A stretch of 64,000 bases of DNA from Rhodocyclales bacterium (GTDB taxonomy: Bacteria; Pseudomonadota; Gammaproteobacteria; Burkholderiales; Rhodocyclaceae), in assembly GCA_016183655.1 (NCBI GenBank), contig JACPEH010000024.1:151161-215160 (forward strand), in the 5' to 3' direction. The position numbers and the translations under genes are program-made. The notes under the pieces were generated by a model. That model saw only the letters and a program-made list of their open reading frames with translations, was not told the origin of the DNA and did no database searches. How positions within the stretch are numbered: the stretch's first letter is position 1; each line of letters opens with the position of its first letter. Shown here one piece after another: positions 28,471 to 38,581 of the stretch.

Positions 28471-29481
28471 TCACCCGCCGTGGTAGGAAGTGACGCGCTC
28501 GACCTCGTTCTTCGAGCCGAGGATTACCGGGACGCGCATGTGCAGCCCGGTCGGCTGCACCTCGAGGATGCGCTGGCGGCCGGTGGTGGCGGCGCCGCCG
28601 GCCTGCTCGACGATGAAGCTCATCGGGTTGGCCTCGTACATCAGGCGCAGCTTGCCGCCCTGGTTGCGGATCTTGGCATCCATCGGGTACATGAAGATGC
28701 CGCCGCGGGTCATGATGCGGTGCACGTCGGCGACCATCGAGGCCACCCAGCGCATGTTGAAGTCCTTGCCGCGGACGCCTTCCTTGCCGGCCAGCATCTC
28801 CTCCACGTAGCGCCGCACCGGCGCTTCCCAGTGGCGCAGGTTCGACATGTTGATGGCGAACTCCCTGGTGTCCTCCGGAATCCGCATCTGTTCCTGGGTG
28901 AGCACGAAGGAGCCCTGCTCGCGGTCGAGCGTGAAGCAGGCGACACCGTCGCCGACGGTCAGCACCAGCAGCGTGGTCGGGCCGTAGACGGCGTAGCCGG
29001 CAGCGACCTGCCTGGTTCCCGGTTGCAGGAAGGCTTCCGGCTGCGTCGGGTCGGCGCCGTCCGGGCAGCGCAGCACCGAGAAAATGGTGCCGACCGAGAC
29101 GTTGATGTCGATGTTCGACGAGCCGTCGAGCGGATCGAACAGCAGCAGGTATTCGCCCTGCGGGTAGCGGTTGGGGATAGCGTGCGGCAGCTCCATCTCC
29201 TCCGAGGCCATGCCGGCGAGGTGGCCGCCCCACTCGTTGGCTTCGAGGAAGATCTCGTTGGAGATGACGTCGAGCTTCTTCTGTGCCTCGCCCTGCACGT
29301 TGTCGCTGCCGGCTTCGCCGAGCACACCGCCTTCGCCGCCGAGCCCGCCCTTGCCGATGGCGACGGCGATGGTCTTGCAGGCACGGGCGACGACTTCGAT
29401 GAGCAGGCGCAGGTCGGCGTTGATCTTGCCCTTCTCGCGTTGTTCCTCGATCAGATAGCGGCTGAGGGTGATACGGCGCAT
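28471..29481 (-). CDS. fbp: Fructose-1,6-bisphosphatase, class I
   Basis: 336 residues. [17 protein letters not shown] (metal-binding), the C-terminal [22 protein letters not shown] [19 protein letters not shown], and [14 protein letters not shown] are intact. It removes the 1-phosphate in gluconeogenesis and in regeneration of Calvin-cycle acceptors. First gene of an operon with prk. Confidence 0.95.
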   Translation of the reverse strand: MRRITLSRYLIEEQREKGKINADLRLLIEVVARACKTIAVAIGKGGLGGEGGVLGEAGSDNVQGEAQKKLDVISNEIFLEANEWGGHLAGMASEEMELPHAIPNRYPQGEYLLLFDPLDGSSNIDINVSVGTIFSVLRCPDGADPTQPEAFLQPGTRQVAAGYAVYGPTTLLVLTVGDGVACFTLDREQGSFVLTQEQMRIPEDTREFAINMSNLRHWEAPVRRYVEEMLAGKEGVRGKDFNMRWVASMVADVHRIMTRGGIFMYPMDAKIRNQGGKLRLMYEANPMSFIVEQAGGAATTGRQRILEVQPTGLHMRVPVILGSKNEVERVTSYHGG

Positions 29482-29531
29482 GGTTATTCCTGGTTGGCGA
29501 TGGCAGCGTCGGGGGCTGCGAAGCCTGCATT

Positions 29532-32500
29532 TTAATGCAGGCGCCGCGCCCGGTCTTCCTGCGTTCGCTGCAGGAACTTTGTCGCCGCCTCGGCCGGCAG
29601 CGGACGGCTGAAGAAGAAGCCCTGCACCTCGTCGCAGCCGTGCCGCCGCAGCATCTGCAGCTGGGCCAGCGTTTCCACCCCTTCGGCGACGACGCGCACG
29701 CCGAGGCTGTGCGCCAGCGCGATGGTGGAGACGGCGATCGCCGCGTCGTCCGGATCGCGCTCGATGTCGCGGACGAAGGAGCGGTCGATCTTCAGGTGGT
29801 CGATCGGAAACAGCTTGAGGTAGGCGAGCGACGAATAGCCGGTGCCGAAGTCGTCGATCGCCAGCGTCACGCCCATGTGCTTCAAGGCCTGCAGCACCTT
29901 GATCGCCTCTTCCGGCTTGTCCATCACCGCGCTCTCGGTGATTTCCAGTTCCAGCAGTTGCGGCGGGATGCCGGTCTCGGCCAGCACCTCGCGCACGGTC
30001 AGGATCAGGTCGGCGTTGCGCAGCTGCCGTGCCGACAGGTTGACCGCCATGCGCAGTCGCGGCAGGCCGGCGTCGAGCCAGCGTCGGAGCTGGCGGCAGG
30101 CTTCGCCGAGCACCCAGGCGCCGATCGGCACGATCAGGCCGGTCTCCTCGGCGATGGTGATGAAGCGGTCTGGCGGCACCAGGCCGTCGCTCGGGTGCTG
30201 CCAGCGCAGCAGCGCCTCGACGCCGGTGGCGCGCTCGCCGTCGGCGGCGAACTGCGGCTGGTAATGCAGCGACAGCTCCTTGCGCGCCAGCGCCTGGCGC
30301 AGCCGCGCCTCGATCGTCAGGCGCTCGCTGGCGACGCGGTTCATCTCCTCAGCGAAGAACTGGTAGTTGTTCCTGCCGAGCGCCTTGGCGTGGTACATCG
30401 CGGTGTCGGCGTTCTTCATGATCGTATCGACGTTGAGGCCGTCGTCCGGGTAGAGGCTGATGCCGATCGACGGGCTGGTATGCAGGTCGTTGCCGCCGAC
30501 GACGATCGGCGTCAGCAGCGCGGAGATGATCTTCAGCGCGACGTCGGCCGCCGCGTCGGCATTCGGCAGGTCGGGCAGGACGATCACGAACTCGTCGCCG
30601 CCGAGGCGGGCGACCATGTCCGACTCGCGCACCTTGTCGCGGAAGCGCCGGCTGACCTCGATCAGCAACTGGTCGCCGACGTGGTGGCCGAGCGTGTCGT
30701 TGATCACCTTGAAGCGGTCGAGGTCGATGAACAGCACCGCGACATGCCAGTTGTGCCGGCGGGCGTCGATCAGCGCGTGCTCCAGGCGGCGTTCCAGCGA
30801 GAAGCGGTTGGGCAGCTCGGTCAGCGCGTCGTGGTGGGCGAGGAAGTGGATGCGCTCCTCGGCCGCCTTGCGCTCGGTGATGTCGGCGAACATCGCCACG
30901 TAGTGGGTGAGCTGGCCGCTGACCTGGTCGGCGACGGCGTTGATCGTCATCCACTTCGGATAGATGTCGCCGCTCTTCTTGCGGTCCCAGATCTCGCCCG
31001 ACCAGTAGCCGGTCTTCTGCAGCGAGGCCCACATCTGCCGGTAGAAGTCGCGGTCGTGGCGGCCGGAGGCGAGTATGCGCGGGTCCTGGCCGATGACCTC
31101 GCCCGGCGCGAAGCCGGTGATCTGCGTGAAGGCCTCGTTGATCGACACGATGCGGTTGTGCACGTCGGTGATCATGATCGCTTCCGGGCTGTTGTCGAAC
31201 ACCTTCTCGGCCAGCAGTAGCCGCTCCTCGGTGCGCTTGCGCGCGGTGATGTCGGTATAGATGCTGACGAAGCCGCCGCCCGGCAGCGGCGCGCCGCGCA
31301 CTTCGAGGACGACGCCGTTCGGGCGCGTGCGTTCGAAGATGTGCGCCTGCGGGATGCGCGCCCGGTCGACGATCGCCGCCGCGACCTGCTCCGGATCGCC
31401 GGGGCCGTATTCGCCGCGACGGGCGTTGAACAGCGCCAGGTCGGCCATGGTCAGCGGCGTGCGCGCGAGCAGCTCGTCGGGAAAGTCGAGCAATCGGCCG
31501 AACTCCCGGTTGAAGGCGACGATGTGCATCTGGCCGTCCATCAGCGACACGCCGCCGGGGATGTTCTCGATGATCGTGTGCATCAGCTCGTTGCGCCGCA
31601 GCAGCTCCGCCTCGCTGCGCCGGCTCTCGGTGACGTCCTGCGTCGTCCCCGCCGCCCGCACGGCGCGGCCGTCGTCGTCGAAGACGATCTGCCCGACGTT
31701 CTGGTAGATGCGCGAGTCGCCGTCGGGCAGGGCGACGCGGTAGTCTATGGTGAAGGGCTGGCCGCTGCGCATCGCGCCTTCGAGCATCAGCTGCATGCCG
31801 TCGCGGTCGTCGGGATGCACGCGGTCGAGGAAATCCTGCAGCGTCGGGCTGGGCAGGGTCTCCGGCGCGTAGCCGAACAGCCGGTAGGTTTCTTCGGACC
31901 ACCACAGCGTCTCGGTCTGCAGGTCGCGTTCCCAGCTGCCGATGTGGCCGATGCGTTGCGCGTCGACCAAGCGTTCCTGCGTCTTCCGGATTTCCCGGCT
32001 GGCCGCCTGGTCGCGCGCGTGCTGGCGCTCGATCAGCTCGCGCTGGGCCTGCCACAGGTGCAGCGTGATGCCGCCGGCGAGAATGACCAGCAGCACGCTG
32101 ACGAAGATCATCAGTCCGATGCGCTCGTGCTGCGGCGCCATCACTTCCCCAAGGTCGATCTTCGCGACCAGCCCCCACGGCGTGCCGGGAACCGGCTGCG
32201 TGGCGGCGATCACGGTGACGCCGCGGTAGTCGATGCCTTCCATCACCCGCGTCTCGCCGCGCGCCGCGTAGGTCGCCGGCAGCGTCTGTTCGTCGAGCGG
32301 GCGCGACAGGCGCAGCGCGGTGTCCGGCTTGTGGCGCAGCGCGTTGAGGAAAAGCACGTCCTGGCCGCGCTGTTCGACGAGCAGGAACTCGCCCGTGTTG
32401 CTGCTCCCCGGCCAGGACTGGATCATCGGAAAGAGCAGCTTGCCCGGGTCGATGCGCAGCATGACGAAACCGAGCAGCCGCTTCGGCGGGCCGGAAAAGA

Positions 32501-33005
32501 CCGGGATGAAGAGGTCCAGATTCTTCTGGCCGTCGGCCTGCGCATGCAGCTCGCCGAAGACCGGCGAGCCGCCGGCGGCGCGGTCGAGCAGCTTCCGCTC
32601 CGCGGCGTACTGTATGGCGCTCGGATTGGCGACGAGCAGGTTGCCGTCGCGGTCGAGCAGCGCCGCTTCCCGGTAGTCGTAATGGCGCAGAAAGACCGCC
32701 AGCCAGTCGCGGGCTTCCTGCCGTTCGCGCGGTGCGAAGCGCTTTTCCTGCCAGCGCGCGAACGCCGCGGCGAAGGCCGGGTTGTCGCGGAAGGTCGCGG
32801 CGTCGCCCAGGCGCTCGTTCCGCCAGTTGCCGATCTGCTGCACCTTCAGTTCGGCGATGGCGGTCAGCTGGGCGCGCGTTTCCTTCATCGCCGTGTCCGC
32901 TTCGGCCCGGAAAAAGAAGGTATTCGCCGCGGCGATCCCGATCAGCAGGACCGAGAACACGGCCAGGAGCACTACCCTCAGATTGGGTTCGCGTTCTGCA
33001 GGCAT
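29532..33005 (-). CDS. Multidomain c-di-GMP enzyme: Cache-PAS-PAS-PAS-GGDEF-EAL
   Basis: 1157 residues. Transmembrane helices at about 9-31 and 283-303 enclose an extracytoplasmic Cache-type sensor. Three PAS segments follow (about 345-465, 475-595, 605-725; the third with [21 protein letters not shown]). The GGDEF domain has an intact RLGGDEF (about residue 800) and the EAL domain an intact GVEALLRW (about 931), DDFGTGYSS and AEGVE. Both activities are therefore possible, and which dominates cannot be read from sequence. The gene is alone, 50 bases upstream of fbp on the same strand, with 73 bases to the next gene. Confidence 0.92.
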   Translation of the reverse strand: MPAEREPNLRVVLLAVFSVLLIGIAAANTFFFRAEADTAMKETRAQLTAIAELKVQQIGNWRNERLGDAATFRDNPAFAAAFARWQEKRFAPRERQEARDWLAVFLRHYDYREAALLDRDGNLLVANPSAIQYAAERKLLDRAAGGSPVFGELHAQADGQKNLDLFIPVFSGPPKRLLGFVMLRIDPGKLLFPMIQSWPGSSNTGEFLLVEQRGQDVLFLNALRHKPDTALRLSRPLDEQTLPATYAARGETRVMEGIDYRGVTVIAATQPVPGTPWGLVAKIDLGEVMAPQHERIGLMIFVSVLLVILAGGITLHLWQAQRELIERQHARDQAASREIRKTQERLVDAQRIGHIGSWERDLQTETLWWSEETYRLFGYAPETLPSPTLQDFLDRVHPDDRDGMQLMLEGAMRSGQPFTIDYRVALPDGDSRIYQNVGQIVFDDDGRAVRAAGTTQDVTESRRSEAELLRRNELMHTIIENIPGGVSLMDGQMHIVAFNREFGRLLDFPDELLARTPLTMADLALFNARRGEYGPGDPEQVAAAIVDRARIPQAHIFERTRPNGVVLEVRGAPLPGGGFVSIYTDITARKRTEERLLLAEKVFDNSPEAIMITDVHNRIVSINEAFTQITGFAPGEVIGQDPRILASGRHDRDFYRQMWASLQKTGYWSGEIWDRKKSGDIYPKWMTINAVADQVSGQLTHYVAMFADITERKAAEERIHFLAHHDALTELPNRFSLERRLEHALIDARRHNWHVAVLFIDLDRFKVINDTLGHHVGDQLLIEVSRRFRDKVRESDMVARLGGDEFVIVLPDLPNADAAADVALKIISALLTPIVVGGNDLHTSPSIGISLYPDDGLNVDTIMKNADTAMYHAKALGRNNYQFFAEEMNRVASERLTIEARLRQALARKELSLHYQPQFAADGERATGVEALLRWQHPSDGLVPPDRFITIAEETGLIVPIGAWVLGEACRQLRRWLDAGLPRLRMAVNLSARQLRNADLILTVREVLAETGIPPQLLELEITESAVMDKPEEAIKVLQALKHMGVTLAIDDFGTGYSSLAYLKLFPIDHLKIDRSFVRDIERDPDDAAIAVSTIALAHSLGVRVVAEGVETLAQLQMLRRHGCDEVQGFFFSRPLPAEAATKFLQRTQEDRARRLH

Positions 33006-33078
33006 GGTGGGCGGGCGCCTCGCGCTTCGGGGTACTCCGATCCTACACCCGCCGGCCGCCGCCGTCAGGCGGCTTCGA

Positions 33079-33891
33079 TCAGCGGCCGCCGGCGCGCAGC
33101 CAGCTTTTCCAGGTGGCGAACACCTGCGGGTCGAGCGCCGCGACCACCGGCCGCCGCCAGACTTCGGCGGCGTCGAAGTCGTCCTCGCTCAGCGTGCACA
33201 CCTGGCCGCCCGCTTCGCGCAGGATCAGGCTGCCCGCCGCGTAGTCCCACAGCATCTGTCCGCCGTGCAGGTAGAGGTCGAGGCGGCCGGCGGCGAGGTT
33301 GCACCATTCCAGCGTCGAGCAGCCGAAGTTGCGCTGCGAGTAGTACGGCGGATCGACCGCGATGCGGTCGGCCAGGCCTTTCGGGATGCGCTTGAAATCG
33401 ACGTCGGCGACGGCGCGGGCGATGTCGTCGGTGACCTTGCGCAGCGGCAGGCGCCGCCCGTTCAGGTAGGCACCGTGCCCCTCGCGGGCGTAGAACATCT
33501 CGTCGGTGATCGGGTTGTAGGTCACCGCCAGCCGCGTCCGCCCTTCCTTCAGCCAGGCCAGCGAGACGGCGAACCATGGGATGCCGTTGATGAAGTTGGT
33601 CGTGCCGTCGATCGGGTCGATGCACCACAGGCCGTCGGCACCGGCGTTCCAGCCGGCCCGCTGCTCCGCGCGTGTCATCTCCTCGCCGATGATCGGGCAG
33701 TCCTGGATGCGCGGCAGGTGGCTGGCCAGGTAGTGTTGCGCCGCCAGGTCGGCTTCGGAGAACAGCGAGCCGTCGTCCTTCAAGGCGTGTCGCGCGCGCA
33801 GGAAGCGCGGAATCACCTCCTGTTGCGCCACCTCGCGCACGAGCACGATGGCGGCGTCCTGCATCCGCTTCAGCTGGGCGGTTATCGGCAT
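33079..33891 (-). CDS. Inositol-monophosphatase-family phosphatase
   Basis: 270 residues. Metal-binding [21 protein letters not shown] and WDYAAGSLI motifs are complete. The family includes inositol monophosphatases, 3'(2'),5'-bisphosphate nucleotidases and relatives, and the substrate is not determined here. The preceding gene ends 4 bases before this start, so it is in one transcript with the thioredoxin-fold protein. Confidence 0.85.
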   Translation of the reverse strand: MPITAQLKRMQDAAIVLVREVAQQEVIPRFLRARHALKDDGSLFSEADLAAQHYLASHLPRIQDCPIIGEEMTRAEQRAGWNAGADGLWCIDPIDGTTNFINGIPWFAVSLAWLKEGRTRLAVTYNPITDEMFYAREGHGAYLNGRRLPLRKVTDDIARAVADVDFKRIPKGLADRIAVDPPYYSQRNFGCSTLEWCNLAAGRLDLYLHGGQMLWDYAAGSLILREAGGQVCTLSEDDFDAAEVWRRPVVAALDPQVFATWKSWLRAGGR

Positions 33892-33895
33892 CGCG

Positions 33896-34456
33896 TCAGT
33901 TCCCGTCCTTCCACTTCAGCGAACAGCCGATGCTCGGCGTCTGCGCCTGCGGGCCGCAGCCACTTGCGGCAACCTGGCGCATCGCGTCGAACAGCTCGCG
34001 GCGCGCGTCGGGGCGTGCCGGACCGCGGCCGGTGTCGTCGAGGCGGCCGCGATATTGCAGTGCCAGCGCGGCGTTGAAACCGAAGAAGTCCGGCGTGCAT
34101 ACCGCCCCGTAGGCGCGGGCGACGGCCTGCGTCTCGTCGTACAGGTAGGGGAACGGGAACGCGTGCTGTTCGGCGAAACGCGCCATCTCCGGGAAGGCAT
34201 CCGCCGGGTAGGCGGTGGCGTCGTTGCTGGAAATGGCGACGACGCCGATGCCGAGCGCCTGCAGCTCGCCGGCATCGCGCACCAGCCGGTCGATGACGGC
34301 CTGCACGTAGGGGCAGTGGTTGCAGATGAAGACCACCAGCAGGCCGTTCGGCCCGCGGCAGGCGTCGCGCGTATGCCGTTTTCCGTCGGTGCCGGGAAGG
34401 TCGAAGTCGGGGGCCGGCCAGCCGAAATCGCAGACCGGAGGGTTCAGGGCAACCAT
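33896..34456 (-). CDS. Thioredoxin-fold redoxin (AhpC/TSA-like)
   Basis: 186 residues. GWPAPDFDLPGTDGK, then VVFICNHCPYVQAVIDRL carries a CxxC (CNHC) in the active-site position, and GAVCTPDFFGFN provides a cis-Pro-like loop. This matches the cytoplasmic thioredoxin-family group with CNHCPYV rather than classical peroxiredoxins. No signal peptide is seen. I chose the ATG at 34456 with AGGA 7 bases upstream over an in-frame start ten codons earlier. Confidence 0.85.
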   Translation of the reverse strand: MVALNPPVCDFGWPAPDFDLPGTDGKRHTRDACRGPNGLLVVFICNHCPYVQAVIDRLVRDAGELQALGIGVVAISSNDATAYPADAFPEMARFAEQHAFPFPYLYDETQAVARAYGAVCTPDFFGFNAALALQYRGRLDDTGRGPARPDARRELFDAMRQVAASGCGPQAQTPSIGCSLKWKDGN

Positions 34457-34497
34457 GTCGAAATCCTGATTTGACGCCGTTTGCAAGGCGATATGCC

Positions 34498-34509
34498 TAT
34501 AATAACACG
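34498..34509 (+). promoter_or_regulatory. -10 element of the rsmE operon, placed for a leaderless transcript
   Basis: A consensus TATAAT (34498-34503) ends 6 bases before the rsmE ATG. Transcription would normally begin about 6-7 bases after it, at the ATG itself. No Shine-Dalgarno-like sequence precedes the ATG. No clear -35 lies at 17 bases; TTGACG is at 34471-34476 with a too-long 21-base spacer. Confidence 0.55.
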
Positions 34510-35256
34510 ATGAATTCTCCCCGCTTTTTCTGCCCGGACGCGCTGGCGCCGGGGGCCGTACTGGCCCTGCCCGAGAACGCTGCCCGCCATGCGGCGCGGG
34601 TATTGCGTCTGATGCCGGGGGCGGCGGTGACGCTGTTCGACGGACGCGGCGGCGAGTACGACGCGCGCATCGTCGCCGTGCGCAAGGACGCGGTCGAGGC
34701 GGAGGTGCTCGCCTGGCACGATGCCGAATGCGAGTCGCCGCTTCGCATCCGGCTGGTGCAGGCGCTGCAGTCCGGCGACAAGATGGATCTGACGGTGCAG
34801 AAGGCGGTCGAGCTTGGCGTCTGCGCCATCCAGCCGGTCGCCAGCCGGCGCAGCGTGGTGCGCCTGGACGGTGAGCGGGCGCTGCGGCGCGTCGAGCACT
34901 GGCGCGGCGTGGCCGCTTCTGCCTGCGAGCAGTGCGGGCGCAACCGGGTGCCGGAAGTCGCCGCCATCGAGGCGCTCGACCGCTGGCTGGCGCGGCCGGC
35001 CGAGGCGCCGTTGCGGCTGATGCTGTCGCCGCAGGCCGGGCTGACGCTCGATGCGCTGCCGCCGGCGCGTTCGCTGGAGCTGCTGATTGGCGCCGAGGGC
35101 GGCCTTGATCCGCGCGAGGTGACGATGGCCGAGGCCGCCGGCTTCGTCGGCGTGCGCCTCGGGCCGCGCGTGCTGCGTACCGAGACGGCGGGGCTGGCGG
35201 CGCTGGCCGCGATCCAGACGCTGTGGGGAGACTTCAGGGGGGAGTGCAATGTTTGA
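34510..35256 (+). CDS. rsmE: 16S rRNA (uracil1498-N3)-methyltransferase RsmE
   Basis: 248 residues. RFFCPDALAPGAVLALPENAARHAARVLR at the N terminus (PUA-like RNA-binding part), then a SPOUT fold with the knotted C terminus LLIGAEGGLDPREV and LGPRVLRTETAGLAAL. It methylates U1498 of 16S rRNA. The stop overlaps the start of pap by 8 bases, so pap and argA are translated from the same message. The ATG at 34510 starts the conserved RFFCPD region; the longer frame from 34471 includes the promoter. Confidence 0.94.
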   Translation: MNSPRFFCPDALAPGAVLALPENAARHAARVLRLMPGAAVTLFDGRGGEYDARIVAVRKDAVEAEVLAWHDAECESPLRIRLVQALQSGDKMDLTVQKAVELGVCAIQPVASRRSVVRLDGERALRRVEHWRGVAASACEQCGRNRVPEVAAIEALDRWLARPAEAPLRLMLSPQAGLTLDALPPARSLELLIGAEGGLDPREVTMAEAAGFVGVRLGPRVLRTETAGLAALAAIQTLWGDFRGECNV

Positions 35257-36736
35257 ATCGGCGGAACTGGGCCACAAGATCGACCGCAAGACCTTCCAGA
35301 AGGAAGTGCCGAAGCTGCGCGCCGAGCTGCTCGACGTGCAGTACGACCTGCTCGAAAAGCGCGATTTCCCGGTGGTTATCCTGATCAGCGGGGTCGACGG
35401 CAGCGGCAAGAGCGAGACGATCAACCTGCTCTACTCATGGATGGACCCGCGCCACATCTCGACGCTGTCCTTCTCGACGCCGACCGACGAGGAGCGCGAA
35501 CGGCCGTTCATGTGGCGCTACTGGCGCGCGCTGCCGCCGAAGGGCAAGGTTGGCGTGTTCGCCGGCTCCTGGTATTCGCAGCCGATCGCCGACCGCATCC
35601 AGAAGAAGATGAAGCGCGCCGAGATGGAGGAAGTCCTCGACGAGATCAACCGCTTCGAGGCGATGCTGGTCAACGAAGGGGCGCTGGTGCTCAAGTTCTG
35701 GTTCCATCTCTCGAAGGACGGGCAGAAAACGCGGCTGAAGGCGCTGGAGAAGGACCCGCGCACCGCCTGGCGGGTGACCCGGGAAAGCTGGGACCGGCTG
35801 AAGACCTACGACGAGCTGCAGTCGGTGGCCGGGCACGTGCTGCGCGTGACCAACACCGCGCATGCGCCGTGGACGATCATCGAAGGCACCGACGACAACT
35901 ACCGCTCGCTGACCGTCGGCCACATCGTCCGCGACTCGATCCGCAAGCACCTGACGCAGGCCGGCAATGGCCGCGTGCCGGTGGCGCCGCCGATCGTGCC
36001 GACGATCGACCGGCGCACCGTGCTCTCCGAGCTCGACCTGGCGCAGACGCTGGAGAAGAAGGCCTACGAGCGCGAGCTGGCGAAGTGGCAGGGGCGGCTG
36101 TCGCAGCTGACGCGCGACCCGCGCTTTGTGCAGAACCATTCGCTGATCGTCGCCTTCGAGGGCTCGGATGCGGCCGGCAAGGGCGGCGCCATCCGCCGCG
36201 TCGTCGCCGCGATGGACGCCCGCCAGTACCAGATCGTGCCGGTCGCCGCGCCGACCGACGAGGAGCGCGCGCAGCCCTACCTGTGGCGCTTCTGGCGGCA
36301 CGTGCCGCGCCGCGGGCGGACGACCATCTTCGACCGCTCGTGGTACGGCCGCGTGCTGGTCGAGCGCGTCGAGGGCTTCTGCGACGAGGACGACTGGCTG
36401 CGCGCCTACGCCGAGATCAACGACTTCGAGCACGCGCTGGTGCAGTCGGGGGCGATCGTCGTCAAGTTCTGGCTGCAGGTGAGCAAGGACGAGCAGCTGC
36501 GCCGCTTCCAGGAGCGCCAGGACACCGAGTTCAAGCGCTTCAAGATCACCGAGGAAGACTGGCGCAACCGCGAGAAGTGGGATGCCTACGCGCAGGCCGT
36601 CTGCGACATGGTGGACCGCACCTCGACCGGCCGTTCGCCGTGGACGCTGGTCGAGGCCAACGACAAGAACCACGCCCGGGTAAAGGTGCTGCGAACGCTC
36701 TGCGAGCGCCTCGAACAAGTACTGGAGGGGAGATGA
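35249..36736 (+). CDS. pap: Polyphosphate:AMP phosphotransferase (two fused PPK2 domains)
   Basis: 495 residues made of two tandem PPK2 domains. The N-terminal domain has GVDGSGKSET (Walker A) but a degenerate VGVFAGSWYSQP, without the catalytic aspartate. The C-terminal domain is complete: EGSDAAGKGGAIRR and TTIFDRSWYGRVLVERVEGF. This architecture is the class II PPK2 that uses polyphosphate to phosphorylate AMP to ADP. It overlaps rsmE by 8 bases and argA by 4 and has GGGGGGAG as ribosome site. A second PPK2 is at 46235-47413. Confidence 0.92.
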   Translation: MFESAELGHKIDRKTFQKEVPKLRAELLDVQYDLLEKRDFPVVILISGVDGSGKSETINLLYSWMDPRHISTLSFSTPTDEERERPFMWRYWRALPPKGKVGVFAGSWYSQPIADRIQKKMKRAEMEEVLDEINRFEAMLVNEGALVLKFWFHLSKDGQKTRLKALEKDPRTAWRVTRESWDRLKTYDELQSVAGHVLRVTNTAHAPWTIIEGTDDNYRSLTVGHIVRDSIRKHLTQAGNGRVPVAPPIVPTIDRRTVLSELDLAQTLEKKAYERELAKWQGRLSQLTRDPRFVQNHSLIVAFEGSDAAGKGGAIRRVVAAMDARQYQIVPVAAPTDEERAQPYLWRFWRHVPRRGRTTIFDRSWYGRVLVERVEGFCDEDDWLRAYAEINDFEHALVQSGAIVVKFWLQVSKDEQLRRFQERQDTEFKRFKITEEDWRNREKWDAYAQAVCDMVDRTSTGRSPWTLVEANDKNHARVKVLRTLCERLEQVLEGR

Positions 36737-38082
36737 GCAATCCGCAAGTCAGGAGCGAACATGCCCGCACGGCGGCGCATGCCGAGGATTTCGTCGCCTG
36801 GTTCCGTTCCGTCGCGCCGTACGTCAACCTGTTCCGCGGCAAGACCTTCGTCATTGCCTTCGGCGGCAAGGCGATCCTCGGGCCGCTGGCGTGGACGCTG
36901 GCCTATGACGTCAACCTGCTGGCCGCGCTCGGCATCCGCCTCGTGCTGGTGCACGGCGCGCGCCCGCAGATCGAGGAGGAGCTCGCCGAGAAGGGGCTGC
37001 AGTCGCGCTACCACGGACGCTACCGGATCACCGACGCGGCTGCACTCGACTGCGTGATCGACGCCGTCGGCAGCGTCTATCTGGAGCTGGAGGCGCTGCT
37101 GTCGCAGGGCTTGCCGGACACGCCGATGGCCAACAGCACGATCCGCGTGATCGGCGGCAATTTCATCACCGCCCGCCCGGTCGGCGTCATCGACGGCGTC
37201 GACATGCAGTACGCCGGCGCCGTGCGCAAGGTCGACGCCGAGGGCATCCGCGCCCAGCTCGGGCTGGGCAACATCGTGCTGCTGTCGTGCCTGGGCACCA
37301 GCCCGACCGGCGAAAGCTTCAACCTGGCGATGGAGGAAGTCGCCGAGGCAACGGCGGTGGCGATCGGCGCCGACAAGCTGATCTTCCTCTCCGACAGCCG
37401 CGGCGCCACCGACATCGACGGCAGCCTGCTCGACGAGCTGACCGCCGACGCCGCCGACCGCCTGACGCGCATCGGCGAGTGGCTGTCCGCCGACCTCAAG
37501 CGCTACCTGCCCTGCGCCGTGCGAGCCAGCCGCGCCGGCGTCGGCCGCGTACACGTGATCGGCTACGACGAGGACGGCACGCTGCTGCGCGAGCTGTTCT
37601 CCCGCGACGGCGTCGGTACCGTGATTACCCGCGAATCGCTGGAAAAGCTGCGCGACGCACGGCCGGACGACATCGGCGGCCTGATCGCGCTGATCGAGCC
37701 GCTGGAAGAGGACGGCACGCTGGTGCGCCGCGAGCGCGACCTGCTCGAACGCGAGATCGGCCGTTTCTCGGTGGTTGAGCACGACGGCCTGATCGTCGGC
37801 TGCGCCGCGCTCTATCCCTACGACGAGGGCAAGGCCGAGCTGGCCTGCCTCGCCGTGCATCCGCAGTTCCGGCGCTGGGGCTACGGCGAGCAGCTGATGA
37901 AACACATCGAGGCGCGGGCGCGGGCGGCCAGCGTCAAGCAGCTGTTCGTGCTGACCACGGTCACCTCGCACTGGTTCATCGAGCGCGGCTTTGCCGAAAA
38001 GACCGTGAACGAACTGCCCGGCGAGAAGCGCCTGGTCTACAACCTGCAGCGGCGTTCCAAGGTGCTGATGAAGCCGCTGTGA
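36733..38082 (+). CDS. argA: Amino-acid N-acetyltransferase (N-acetylglutamate synthase) ArgA
   Basis: 449 residues. An N-terminal amino-acid-kinase-like domain (FVIAFGGKAI, LVLVHGARPQI, about 40-300) is followed by a GNAT acetyltransferase domain (AELACLAVHPQFRRWGYGEQLM, about 375-395), as in the bifunctional-looking but monofunctional ArgA. It performs the first step of arginine synthesis. ATG overlaps the pap stop by four bases (ATGA). The last codon is immediately followed by a repeat/hairpin element (38080-38131) that begins at the stop codon. Confidence 0.93.
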   Translation: MSNPQVRSEHARTAAHAEDFVAWFRSVAPYVNLFRGKTFVIAFGGKAILGPLAWTLAYDVNLLAALGIRLVLVHGARPQIEEELAEKGLQSRYHGRYRITDAAALDCVIDAVGSVYLELEALLSQGLPDTPMANSTIRVIGGNFITARPVGVIDGVDMQYAGAVRKVDAEGIRAQLGLGNIVLLSCLGTSPTGESFNLAMEEVAEATAVAIGADKLIFLSDSRGATDIDGSLLDELTADAADRLTRIGEWLSADLKRYLPCAVRASRAGVGRVHVIGYDEDGTLLRELFSRDGVGTVITRESLEKLRDARPDDIGGLIALIEPLEEDGTLVRRERDLLEREIGRFSVVEHDGLIVGCAALYPYDEGKAELACLAVHPQFRRWGYGEQLMKHIEARARAASVKQLFVLTTVTSHWFIERGFAEKTVNELPGEKRLVYNLQRRSKVLMKPL

Positions 38083-38131
38083 CCACGCGTCGAGTGTAAG
38101 CCCCGGACCTTCAGGTCGGGGAGCTTCACAG
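38080..38131 (+). repeat. Short copy of an IS200/IS605-end-like repeat, with hairpin
   Basis: The sequence TGACCACGCGTCGAG (beginning at the argA stop) is followed three bases later by a 34-base segment (38098-38131) with the stem CCCCGGACCT / AGGTCGGGG. Both blocks recur at 57668-57682 and 57766-57799, where 83 bases separate them. The hairpin may end argA transcripts, although no T-run follows. It looks like an internally deleted copy of the longer element. Confidence 0.75.
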
Positions 38132-38179
38132 CCGCCGCGCGCCCGGCGGAGTCACCGGCGCGGGCGCCGGCCGCTGGGC

Positions 38180-38185
38180 TATAAT
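38180..38185 (+). promoter_or_regulatory. Probable -10 element for yggX
   Basis: A perfect TATAAT lies 53 bases before the yggX ATG; a good -35 is not visible. The leader would be about 47 bases and holds CGGAG 8 bases before the start. Confidence 0.5.
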
Positions 38186-38238
38186 CGGCCACCTGGCAGC
38201 GCAGCTGTCCGCACAAACCGCAACTCCGGAGCAAAGCA

Positions 38239-38511
38239 ATGGCACGTACCGTCAACTGCATCAAGCTCGGCCGCGAGGCCGAAGGTCTCGATTTCCCGCC
38301 GATGCCCGGCGATCTCGGCAAGCGCCTGTTCGAGAACGTCTCGAAGGAAGCCTGGCAGCAGTGGATCCGCATGCAGACCATGATCATCAACGAGAACCGC
38401 CTCAACCTCGCCGACGCGGCGCATCGCAAGTACCTCAGCGAGCAGGTCGAGAAGCACTTCTTCGGCGAAGGCGCCGATCGCGTCCAGGGCTACGTGCCGC
38501 CGGCCCGCTGA
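38239..38511 (+). CDS. yggX: Fe(2+)-trafficking / oxidative-damage-protection protein YggX
   Basis: 90 residues, typical size. [51 protein letters not shown] and HFFGEG are the family's conserved blocks, including the cysteine C7. It protects iron-sulfur enzymes and DNA from iron-driven oxidative damage. It is in many genomes a partner of mutY but here stands alone after argA. A terminator follows directly. Confidence 0.95.
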   Translation: MARTVNCIKLGREAEGLDFPPMPGDLGKRLFENVSKEAWQQWIRMQTMIINENRLNLADAAHRKYLSEQVEKHFFGEGADRVQGYVPPAR

Positions 38512-38529
38512 GCCTCGTCTCCAGCGACA

Positions 38530-38566
38530 ACGGCCCGCCGGGAAACCCGCGGGCCGTTTTCTTTGG
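38530..38566 (+). terminator. Rho-independent terminator of yggX
   Basis: 9-bp stem ACGGCCCGC / GCGGGCCGT (38530-38538 and 38549-38557) followed by TTTCTTTGG. It separates yggX from the convergent rpiA. Confidence 0.88.
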
Positions 38567-38581
38567 CTGCGGCGGTGCAGC

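Noticed and set aside
33079..33891. CysQ (3'(2'),5'-bisphosphate nucleotidase) or SuhB as a specific name
   Set aside because: The motifs are shared by the whole superfamily and nothing in the context decides the substrate.
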